A DNA stretch of 64,000 bases. Origin: Epiperipatus broadwayi. Lineage: Eukaryota > Onychophora > Udeonychophora > Euonychophora > Peripatidae. Under the pieces are notes generated by a model. The model was not told the origin of the DNA. It saw nothing but the letters and a program-made list of their open reading frames with translations, and made no database searches. Each line of letters opens with the position of its first letter. Positions within the stretch are counted from its first letter, which is position 1. Shown here in pieces: positions 36,590 to 47,249 of this stretch. Both the position numbers and the translations under genes were made by a program. Location of the stretch: NCBI GenBank assembly GCA_028023455.1, contig JAQFVV010006312.1, positions 2,337,898-2,401,897 of the forward strand, in the 5' to 3' direction.

Positions 36590-37022
36590 CTATTAAATGG
36601 GCCAAGTGCTTTCGAGGTTTGCCCTCATATTCATGGCCGACGAAAGTAATAAATCTTTACGTAGTGTTATTAAATAACAAATATGCAAATGTAAATGCAA
36701 ATCAGTTTGACCATTTTTTTGAAATGGAAAAACATGGGTCGCGTCTATTGATAGAATTGTTGTCGCAAACAATAAAGTACGCCTCTTTGATCTTTCTTTT
36801 ACAGTCGTTGGTTTCAGGGCATACAATCCTGGGGTTGCCTGGTTCGAACACATGGCCAGTCTGCTTTTCATGTTCCAGAAATATTGAAAAGTTATCGCTG
36901 TTCTTTTTTGCTCTTCTATAGGTATACAAGTGTTGAGCAGCTCTGTTGTGAACAGTGGCCTTAGTTTCCCCATAGTATATGGCTTTGCATCCGGCCTGTG
37001 GACATGACATGCTGTAAATCAC
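36590..37022 (-). pseudogene. GIY-YIG endonuclease fragment of a Penelope-like element
   Basis: The minus-strand frame 36702-37022 opens with MIYSMSCPQAGCKAIYYGET, the GIY-YIG signature in its PLE form (Y-x-C-x-x-x-x-C...Y-x-G-E-T), then HNRAAQHLYTYRRAK with the second conserved block. FLEHEKQTGHVF and NDCKRKIKEAYFI follow, with the Glu of the late helix. The upstream RT is absent, so this is a fragment. It is enclosed by TTA microsatellite on both sides. A frame overlapping it at 36593-36973 (minus) is a shadow except for its end, which may hold the original C-terminus after a frameshift. Confidence 0.8.
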
Positions 37023-37139
37023 CTACTATTAATATTATTATTATTATTATTATTATTAAATAGAATTATTTATTTTGCCGATGATTTCTCCAGCTCAATT
37101 TGCAAAAACACATTCATCTAGCACACAAGTTGCTATGTT

Positions 37140-37277
37140 ATTTAAGGCTATTTTGACATCGGTTAAAGAAAAAAAGATATGGGCCGATTGTTGTACAGCT
37201 GGATATTGCTTTGGCTTTTGACAGTGTTGATATATCTATACTGTTGAGATTATTGATTGACACTGAAATTCCAAAAT

Positions 37278-37312
<35 letters not shown>

Positions 37313-37800
37313 GTTAAAGCAAATTTACTCTTAAATCATGAGCTTCATATTACCCTAAATGGCAGAAATTCGCCAGCTTTCACACCAACTAAATCACTTT
37401 CACAAGGGTTCCCACTTAGTGCCATCTTATTCATTTTATATATAAATCCCCTTCTTGTTTGACTACATCAGGCATTTGAGGGAATGGAAATCCCAGGAAC
37501 AGGTCAAAAATTCACCTGCATTGCATACATGGATGATATTACAGTTTTCCTGACATCAAAAAAGCAGATACCAAAACTACAGATGATTTTAGAAGAATGC
37601 TCAAAGGAATTTAAACTAGGTTTTAATCAAGAAAAAACAGCAGCATGAACCATATTCACAGGAAGGCCATGTACATCCATTTTCCAGGAAAATCCAGGCT
37701 CATTCCTTGGGTTTTCATTCCATCTGGGTACTACTAGCATGAGATGTCATTTGCAGAACATAATTGAAAAATAAAATCCAGCAAATAGCAGACTCTCTAG
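37140..37800 (+). pseudogene. non-LTR reverse transcriptase relic, possibly L1/Tx1-like
   Basis: Plus-strand pieces read VQLDIALAFDSVDISILLRL (motif A, with F-D), then SLSQGFPLSAILFILYINPL (motif B), then TCIAYMDDITVFL (motif C, with the catalytic DD), then FKLGFNQEKTAA (the K-T block of the palm end). A (CA)n(TA)n tract at 37279-37313 lies inside the coding part between motifs A and B. A TGA follows PLLV near 37460. The motif style recalls L1/Tx1 elements, but clade placement is uncertain. Confidence 0.75.
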
Positions 37801-37817
37801 CCAATATCTATATGTCA

Positions 37818-37886
37818 GTATATTATTATTATTATCATCATCATCATCATCATCGATATTATTATTATTATTATCATCATCATCAT
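37818..37886. repeat. mixed (TTA)n/(TCA)n microsatellite
   Basis: Blocks of TAT/TTA and CAT/TCA triplets alternate twice, immediately 3' of the RT relic. It may be the microsatellite tail of that LINE or an independent repeat. Confidence 0.85.
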
Positions 37887-38329
37887 ATGATAATTAGAGT
37901 TTCAGAGATATTTTCATATATTATCTTAGTTTTGCTTTTTTGATGTCCTAGATGACATGTAGCTAGATGCTATGCTTTTAGCAAAGTTTGGGGATGGTTG
38001 ATTCTTACTCAGTTTATTAAGGTTAATGATATGGTCCTATTTTTTATTTGCACTTATAGATAAGTGTGTGCTTTTAGATTATTTCATCAATTGTCTGTTG
38101 TATTTCTTGATGTTCTTCTTGATGAAATTGTTAAAGTCATGCATCATACCAATCATCTCTTTGTTATGCACTTGATATTATTGAAGTAGCTTAAGTATTT
38201 TGATGCTGTTGATATATATATAATGCATATTTGATACACTAAAAACCATGATAAAATATTCCATGATTAAACTTACATTATACATCCTCTCCAAATTCAA
38301 GGTTATAATACTGTTGGCAAGATTTATTT

Positions 38330-39985
38330 GTCAATACATTAAATATGTTTTATGCTATGTCATAATGAAAACAAAGCTGAGTTAAAGGGGTAATTCTTTT
38401 TAGCTTATGATTCATGCACCACAGCTGATTGGTTAAAATTTTGTCTTTCTTTTAAATTGCACAAAAACTATATGCAGGATGTCATCAGAAATCCCAGAAT
38501 TCTTTGCTGCTTGAATCCATCTTTATAATGATGTATCAAACTTTAAAATTGGATAAAATTTGAATTTTTATTAATAAGTGCATTTAATTTTTTTAATTTT
38601 CTGATCAATTTACTAGTTTACACAGAACGATAAAGGCAGAAAATCTTTATCAACCTTATAAGCTAATATAATGGATTAAAAGTATGCTGATAATTCAGAT
38701 ATCAAGGCATTCAATGTGATATAAATGTTATTGTGTAATCAGAATATTGTTTTAATTTTTAAATAATATTTTAATTTTTTTTAAAATTATTGATAAATGC
38801 TATAATTTATGAATTTGTGTTTGTATTGGTGCATGTGTAGTATATAAATTCTATATTATTAAATCATTTATGCTCTTTATTGTACAGTATATAAATTTGT
38901 ATTCAAATATAACAAAAGTGGTTTTTGTACAGTATCACTTTGGGCCTCTGATCCATGTTTAAGGCAACCTTATTTTATAGATATAATGATTCTCAAAAGA
39001 TTTAATAATTTATTAGTATATTTATATTTGTATTAGTGTGTTTGTTTTTGCACTTGTGTCATGTTTGTATAACAAATAATGAGTTACATATATAGAGTAG
39101 TGCAATGTAAATTTTAAAAACTGATAATCAAATGCACAGACAGGTTACAGATAAAGCAATCACAAAATTTACTGGGCATAGTAGCATGTAAAAATATAAA
39201 CCCTTAAAACCAATAAAGAGAGATTTAAAATGGTGTGTGTATAGTGGTAGCCACAATGGTTATGCATATACCACATGGAATTGTATGCAGTCAGTAGTTT
39301 GCCACATCTTGCATCACATTATTTTCAAGTCTATGGCTAGTAAATGAGCTATATGAAAATAAATTATATCTATGTGGGATAACAAAATAGCATAATTGGT
39401 GTGCGTGTAGAATGATGAACACAAAAAATATAAAATGAAGAGATGAAACTCATTTTATCAGTGATACAGACAGTTGCCTACAATTTCTAGTTTTAGATAG
39501 AAAGAATCTAATTGCTATGATGATAAATGCATATCTACCTTCTGGAAATGATTTGGTTTGTATCTTTTATTAGGATGAATCTTTTTTTAGACACCTTTGA
39601 AATTTGTCAACTTTTGGGGTACAAGATAAAAAAAAATTATTATGCAAATATTTTTGAAAATTCTGAATCAATAACATTATCTCAGGTAAGAAGTATTATA
39701 TATGGTTTGAATGATAATTTTGTGAGGAATACAAAAAAAATTATCAATGAAGATGTAATTTAAACTTAGCTAATGATAAATTAGAAATTATGAACAAATA
39801 ATAAAGTAATAATTATGTCAGATGTTGACATTTCTTTTTTTCCTTTAAATAGTTATCACTATTTGTCTTATACTTGTTTTCCTTAGTTTGTCTAGTTTCT
39901 ATCAGTGTAATGTTTTTTGCTCTAATATTAAAACTGAAGTTATTGTGAATGGAGTCAGTTTTTTTAAAAATTCAATATGGTGCCT
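38330..39985 (+). repeat. dispersed repeat R1, plus copy, about 1.6 kb
   Basis: It aligns along its length with the reverse complement of 59385-61010. Shared blocks include CTACAATTTCTAGTTTTAGA, TGTGAGGAATACAAAAAA, TTAGAAATTATGAACAAA and TGATTCTCAAAAGATTTAAT. I see no terminal repeats or RT motifs, so the class of element is unknown. An exon-like segment occurs only in this copy at 39574-39685. Confidence 0.8.
39574..39685 (+). other. exon-like segment inside repeat R1, absent from the partner copy
   Basis: The 112 bases are preceded by TCTTTTATTAG, a good acceptor with a pyrimidine-rich lead, and followed by GTAAGAAG, a good donor. One frame is open throughout, reading MNLFLDTFEICQLLGYKI at its start and SESITLSQ at its end, with phase 2 entry and phase 0 exit. 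The partner at 59700 lacks about 118 bases here. I do not recognise the peptide. A real exon, a chance open frame in an insertion, or a captured fragment are all possible. Confidence 0.3.
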
Positions 39986-39999
39986 GGACACCATACCAG

Positions 40000-40719
40000 T
40001 TTTAATAAATAAATGTGAGATCTTTCTCCATTTATAGCTTACAATATGTTTCTTAATTGGCTTTACATTTATTGTTAAAACATTATAATCATTTTATTAT
40101 TTTAATCACATAAAATTATAATTACTTATAGTTATTAAATTTTTTAGTATTAATAAAATATTGATTTAATTATTAAATTTAGACTTTGTATCTGTATCAT
40201 CATTTGTATTATTAGAAAATCTCACTCACACATATATATTATATTATCTAAAACCTAAGAGTACAATCATATTTTTAAAAGTCACTTTATTAGAGTTTAT
40301 GTTGAAGTTTAAGAATCATTCATGGTTAAGATTATAGTATTTTAATTTGGATTATAAGAAATCCTTTAGTGTGATGTATGGGTTTGAATAAAATCCCTTT
40401 TCTACTCATATTATCATGACTGTCATCCTTAATTATTGAAAAATAAGAGACATTAAATTATTAATTAATATTAATTATTGTATTAAGATATTACCAAAAA
40501 GCTGGATAATATAATATTGTTCTCTAAAATATATTCACTCATATAATTATAACCTGAGAGAAAAAGTATAATTACATTTATTTACTGGAGAATAATTTGT
40601 AAGAATCCTGAGATTACATTAGGCAAATTTGACTTTATATTTAATGATGGTAACCTGTTTTATGGATCTAGTTCAGTCAAATGGGTGGAGAGCAGTGTGG
40701 GAGCTGCGCAACATAAGTT

Positions 40720-40756
<37 letters not shown>

Positions 40757-40757
40757 T

Positions 40758-40800
<43 letters not shown>

Positions 40801-43185
40801 CATTAAATTCAGTCAACACTTAGACAATTACAATATCAAAAATAAGCAACAATCTTAACCTTTTAACTCATAATATATTTTTGGGTTTTTCTATAAAGGC
40901 AATCAGGATCCAAGCACACAGAGAAAGATAGGTAGAAATATAGTCCTTATTACTAATGTAGATATCATATGCATAGTATACAAGATTACTTATCAATATT
41001 TCAATATTCATTTTTGCAATGCAATTATAACTATCTTGCATAAAATATTTTTGATGTTAGTGAAATATTATCAAATATTATTGGATACCATGTGTAAAAC
41101 AGGAATAGACATCATGGAAAAACTATATTAATAATAATTTGTTCCAACATTTCTGCTAGGATGCAAAAATTAGTAAGTAGTAATTTCACATTGTTTGCAA
41201 TTCCACATTACTGTACTGTTTATATGCACAGTACTCAAAAATACACTACATTTCTCCATGACACAATTTAATTTAAAAATAAATAAATTAAGATTATAAG
41301 CATAAATAATGTTTAAAAATAGAATAATGCAGAGAACCCAGATATTTAAATATGCATGCACCTGTGTGTCTGCACATTGATTACATTTACTCTAAAAAAA
41401 TAGATTATAAAGCATATTTTTATTCTCTTTTTATGAATTATTTTTTGAAGGAGCAATTCATTTTTCTTAAAAAAACAGCCAACTTCAGAATGTGATTATT
41501 TAGTTTGCAATAAAATTAATCACGATCGTTATGTCACTAGTAGGATATCCATCATCAAATCTCTTAGATTTAATAAAATTGCTATGATTACTAGTATTGT
41601 GCCTTGAATTCATTTGAAATGAATTTTTATAATTCATTTTAAAATATAAATATGTAATGTCTGTTAATTTAAATTGAGCAAACATGATAGAATGAGCAGA
41701 GCGCACAAGACAAAGAAAAGACTGCTGCCATATCAGTAAGTTGTAAAATTTAGATTTTTCTAATTAATTTGTGGAGGTTAATATTTTTATTTTTCTGTTC
41801 GTTTATACCTTTATAGGGCACACACACACACACATATATATATATATAAATAAGGAAACTTCACTATATAATTATCCTCCTAGTGATATTTTTTTACAAG
41901 AATGATTATTTTCCATCCTTTTACATAGTACCTTCACCACGATCTCAGCAATATATATATATAATTTAGCAAATAATTTAAAGGCTTGGTTATTTATATT
42001 TCAAACCTTAATCAATATCTATCTATTGTTATAGAAGATAGATATTAATCGATGTATCTTTATGAATATTATTTTTTATTTTGTAATGGCTATTGAAGTT
42101 AAGAGTCTTTATACAAATTTAAATTTAAATTAAAAAAATAATTGACATTTTAATTTAAGAAAAAAGTTTTTCATTTTTCTTTTTAAATTTATGAAAATAT
42201 ATTAAAGTCATTTGGCTTTATTTGGCATCTGATCTGTCATCACTTCAAGCAGTTTTATGTTACAAGAAAATCATTTTTTTTTAAAAAAGTACAATAAAAA
42301 GTTTTGACTAAGTGTATACAGAAAGTTACTGAAAATATAAATAAAATTTTAATTGCAAATGAGAAGTAACTACCTCCCGTGGAGTTATGTAACTTCAAGA
42401 TTTATGTAGCCCAAAAACCAAGTTATGATTAATTATTTAATATTTCTTTTTGATTTTATTTATTTATATTTTTCTAAATCATATTTTTTTTATAGGATAT
42501 TGATAATGTTCAAACAAATTTGGAAAATTAGATTTGTTTTAATCATAAATTAAAATATTAGTTAATGTTCAAAACCGCAAATAAAATAAAATTTTAATGT
42601 CGATCAACTTAGGTAACATTTTAAATGAATTTGCATTAGGTAAACATCAATATAATAATAGTAGCAAAGCAAAAAAAATAAAAATAAAAAATCTGGGTTT
42701 ATATATATTTATAAAATATTACAAATGATAAATAATTTACATTTAAAAAAAAAGACATATCTACAGCAGGTACGGATTACTGTCTCAAGCATTAAATAAT
42801 TGTACGTTTAGTCATATAAAAAAATAAATAATGTTTGAGCACCAAAATTATAAACTCAGCTCTACATTTTTTTTCTTTTCTTTTTTTTCCTCATGTATCA
42901 TAGCATCGGCCGGAAAGCGAACCCGCTAACCCGGGACAGCTGCTTTTAAGGCAGCTGTATTGACATCTTGACCACCAACGCTTGACGCTCAACATTTTTA
43001 TTCAAATGATAAAACATTTTTTTATATCTTTTTCTGTTGGGGATCGATTCTGAAATCTTTAAGCATTATTACTTTTAGTATTGGATTAATTATACCGAGC
43101 ATCTAAAGTATGGATGCCAGATGTCTACAATTAGATTATATATACACATAGTGTACATGTAGTTATTTATAGCATTATCATATGC
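40000..43185. other. AT-rich spacer with TA and CA microsatellites
   Basis: It holds (TA)n tracts at about 40722-40797 (broken by short AATATTATA pieces) and (CA)n(TA)n at 41818-41848. Short open frames at 41170-41361 and 41500-41706 (minus) are unsupported. The SINE at 42872-42986 is listed separately. Confidence 0.5.
42872..42986 (-). mobile_element. tRNA-derived SINE, family S1, copy 3
   Basis: The minus strand reads TCAAGCGTTGGTGGTCAAGA, then CCCGGGTTAGCGGGTTCGCT (B-box region), then CGGCCGATGCTATGATACAT and A-rich sequence. Flanking 13-bp direct repeats, GCTCTACATTTTT and GCTCAACATTTTT, with one difference, lie at 42859-42871 and 42987-42999. Confidence 0.88.
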
Positions 43186-43190
43186 AATTT

Positions 43191-43600
43191 TAGGGGCTTA
43201 AACTCAGACTTTCACATGACCGTCAACTATCCACACTATCTCACACTGCTGACACACTTGATCACACACATGTTGAAAAGATAATCACCAATATATGTAT
43301 TTTGTGCTAAACCAGCACTCGTCAGTTGGTCCAGATTATCATCTCCACACATATATACAATCAATGCTCAGCTTTATATTAATATTATCAATCTTCATAC
43401 TTTAACGGACAGGCTTCAATCCACTCCACCCCACAACTCTTTATCCATCCATTTTCATTGAAAATCTGATGATGGAACACTTAAAGCCCTCATTGGTACC
43501 AAACCTCTCATTCTATCCATGTTGACCATAAATCACTCTGACACCTCATGTACAAGATATATTCCATTTATATATATATGTATGAGGGCTGGGCAGACCT
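43191..43600 (+). mobile_element. inverted-repeat family M2, partial copy
   Basis: It starts within the family at GGGGCTTAAACTCAGACTTT and runs to about 43600 through ACACATGTTGAAAAGATAAT, GACAGGCTTCAATCCACTCC and CTGATGATGGAACACTTAA. The next copy follows directly in the same orientation. It has no left terminal repeat. Confidence 0.8.
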
Positions 43601-43628
43601 TACAGCACTATATTTTAATATATAAATG

Positions 43629-44194
43629 TTTTCTACAGTACAGGCTTTTTCATACTTGCACTCCAATAATAATATGTAGGGGTTTGAACTCAGACTTTCA
43701 CATGATCCTCAACTATCCACAATATTTAATACTGTTGAAACACTTGATTACACACATGTTGAATAGAAAAATAATCACCAATATGTGTATTTTGTGCTAA
43801 ACCAGCATTCATTAGTTGGTCCAGATTATCCTCTCCACACATATATACTATCAATGCTCAGCTTATATTAAGATAGCCAATATTTATACTTTAATGGACA
43901 GGCTTCAATGCACTCCACCCCACAATTCTTAATCTGTCCATTTCATTGAAAATCTGATGATGGAACGTTCAAAACCCTCATTGGTGCCAATCTTCTCATC
44001 CTACCCATGTAGACCATAAGTCACTCTGACCCCTCATGTACAGGACATAATCCATTTACATACATGTATGTGATCAAGTGTGTCAGAAGTATAAAATAGG
44101 ATAGATAGTTTGAGGGTCATGTGAAAGTCTGAGTTCAAGTCCCCTATATATTACATACTGGAGTGCAGGTATGAAAAAGCCTGTACTGTAGAAA
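43629..44194 (+). mobile_element. inverted-repeat family M2, complete copy, 566 bp
   Basis: Terminal inverted repeats begin TTTTCTACAGTACAGGCTTT and end AAGCCTGTACTGTAGAAAA. The inversion extends about 100 bases inward through the CTCAGACTTTCACATGA block. There is no coding capacity. The family recurs at 43191 and in the composite at 46106-47155. It is most likely a non-autonomous DNA transposon. Confidence 0.85.
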
Positions 44195-44199
44195 AAAAA

Positions 44200-46090
44200 T
44201 TACAAATGTAATTTTGTAAAATCATAATAACTGAGTGTGCTATCACTTATTACAATCATAATTTTTTTTAACTATAACATATAGCATGATATCATTAGTC
44301 CACAAACCTTTATTCGGGAATACCGTTAGTAAATGTATTATTATAGAATCTATAGCACACGTGTAAATGCGTATTGAATGTATGTGTATGTATGTGTTTA
44401 CGACGGTTTATAAATCCGTTTGTGATTTTGAATGTTTCATTTGCTGATAATTTAGCTTTAAAAACTGTTCGCCTTTTTGTTTTGTTTTTATTATTAAATT
44501 ATATATATTTTTTAAAAACACTTCTGCCTTGAAAGAATTTCTGTCTTTATTTATTTATTTTTTTGCTTTGATTATATGAGCAAACTCAGTGCATGAATTT
44601 TTCAAGTGTCAGCATTTATTGGCTCATTATGTTTTTTTTAAAATATTTATAGGATCCAATTGTGTAAAAAGTAGCCTATTTTAGAAACAACGGAATAATG
44701 ATTTGATGAGAATTATGGTTTGTCACGTGTTCTATAATTCTCTCATAAAACATGGATTACTTTCATGGATGCTGAGTCATTGATTGTACAATCAAGAAGG
44801 TTTAAAGACTGCCAGTGTGGCTGATAATAAACTGGCTCTGAATAAACTAACGTGATTAATAGTCCCAATGATTTTGTTTGGGTACTTGTATGCCTCTTTT
44901 TTACAAGCATTTATTTTCGCAACTGCGCGACACAGCTGACGCTAAATTGTCATATGTTATTGTTTTAATCATAGAATTACTTTAAAAAAAAAACTTAAAA
45001 TTATAAATAATAAAAGAATTTAGATTATAATAAATGTCAATAAAAGATAAAAAAAAATTTGCTAAGATGTGCTTTTTCAAAAAAATTTCAAGTAACTTGG
45101 GTATTGAACTAGCTAAATGTTTTTTTTTTCCGTCAATAAAAATAGAAATACCACATAGGATTAAAAGTAGGTAGATAAAATCATTTAGATTTTCGTATTA
45201 CTTACTACTGTACATAAATTCTAAAAATAACAGTAAATAACACACCACCATTACAGCATGGGTGTGTTTCCCTCTACTTATTATTATCCTACAAATATAA
45301 TAAACTTTAACGATTAAACATTGACAACGAGTTAGTCTTTTAGTGATTACTATTACTCTTAGCTTGGGACAGTTAATCTTTATTGGTTATTACCTTAAGT
45401 AAAAAACATTCTAATTAAATAAATATAAATGGGTAATTCCAGACACTAAATATTTCCATATATATAAATACAATTTGTCCACCTTATTTCAAATACTTTT
45501 TAGCAAAAAAAAAAAAAAATGTATATATACTCAGTCTGATCTTTTGACTGTCCTACAGTATTTTTCCGAGCTATGATACAATGACAAATACACTATATAA
45601 CTATATAAATTATTCAATAAAACAAATTAAAACTGTAACAGTAAAATTAAAAAAAAATAGCAATAACATAATAAAACTAAAATAAATTAAATGTGATAAA
45701 AATGGAATCAAAACTAAATAAAATAAAATAATCCAGTTAATATAAAACAAAATACACAATATTAAATTGAAATATAAAATAAATATAAATTATACATGTG
45801 TACTCATATATATATATATATTTCTTAAAAAGATTAAAGGCTAATTAAAAGAAAGCAAAGATGGCTATTTTGCATTGTTAAATAATAGTGTTTTAAAAAT
45901 AAAGTTTCTTTAGAAATAATGGAAGTATTTTATTTTAAATTCTGATAAGAAAATAAAATTAAAAATAACTGAAATTATGAAAATTATTGGTAAATAATTT
46001 CTTATTAGATAGATCTACTTAATTGTTATCCTAGTGATATTTTTGGTTTCTAAGTTTTTCTTTGATTTGAAATCTCATAAAAATAATTTT
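44200..46090. other. AT-rich spacer
   Basis: Nothing beyond AT-rich DNA and short A or TA runs is seen (for example at 45506-45519). Confidence 0.5.
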
Positions 46091-46105
46091 CCTTTAAGAT
46101 GTATA

Positions 46106-47155
46106 ATAACTGAAACACACAGGCTTATTATATACCTGGGTTTATATATGTAATATATAGGGTATATGAGCCCAGACTTTCACACGACCCACCACTCTCC
46201 ACACTATCTCATAACACTGATACACCCGAACACCTATATGTTGAAAAGATAAATAATCACCAATATATGTATTTCATGCTAAACCAGCAATCATCAGTTA
46301 GTCCAGATTACCATCTCTACACATATATGTTATAAGTGCTCAGATATATATTAAGATAACCAATCCTCATACTTTAATGGACAGGCTTTAGGTCAATATG
46401 GGTGTGACAAGAATCTCGGCCTTAGGGTGGCCTTTGAGCATTCCATCATCAGATTTTCAATTGGATGGATGGTTGAAGAGTTGGAGTGTGGAGTAGATTG
46501 AAGCCTGTCCATTAAAGTATGAGGATTGTCCATCTTAATATATATCTGAGCACTTATAGCATGTATGTGTAGAGATGGTAATCTGGACCAACTGATGATT
46601 GCTGTTTTAGCATGAAATACGTATATTGGTGATTATCTTTTCAACATATATGTGTTCAGGTGTATCAGTGTTATGAGATAGTGTGGAGAGTGGTGGGTCA
46701 TGTAAAAGTCTGTGCTCATATACCCTATATATTACATATATAAACCCAGGTATATAATAAGCCTGTGTGTCTCAGTTATTAAATAGTAGAGATGTCTGCC
46801 CATCCCTTGTATTAAATGGATTATGTCCTGTGTATGAGGGTCAGATTGACTTTAGGTCAACATGGGTGTGACAAGAATATTGGCCTTAGGGTGGCCTTTG
46901 AGCGTTCCATCATCAGATTTTTAATTGGATGGATGGTTGAAGAGTTGGAGTGTGGAGTAGATTGAAGCCTGTCCATTAAAGTATGAGAATTGGCTATCTT
47001 AATGTATATCTGAGTACTTATAGCATATATGTGTAGAGATGGTAATCTGGACCAACTGGTGATTGCTGGTTTAGAACATATATGTGTTTAGGTGTATCAA
47101 TGTTATGAGATAGCGTGGAGAGTGGTGGGTGATGTGAAAGTCTGTGCTCATATAT
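46106..47155. mobile_element. inverted-repeat family M2, palindromic composite
   Basis: 46106-46779 is a long inverted repeat with arms of about 284 and 279 bases around a loop of about 110 bases. It begins ATAACTGAAACACACAGG and ends CCTGTGTGTCTCAGTTAT. A further copy lacking one end follows at about 46795-47155, in the orientation of the right arm. Core sequences such as CCATCATCAGATTTTCAA and GGACCAACTGATGATTGC are shared with 43191-44194. The whole composite is flanked by a perfect 15-bp direct repeat, CCTTTAAGATGTATA, at 46091-46105 and 47156-47170. Confidence 0.85.
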
Positions 47156-47249
47156 CCTTTAAGATGTATAGTTAATTTTACAGGGGGAGGCGTAGATTGT
47201 TGATAAAATTTCAAAATTTCTTATAATGTTTTTTAGGAATTATATAAAT

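Noticed and set aside
40681-40800. Long TA tract as a possible origin or regulatory element
   Set aside because: TA microsatellites occur many times in the window and nothing around this one is distinctive.
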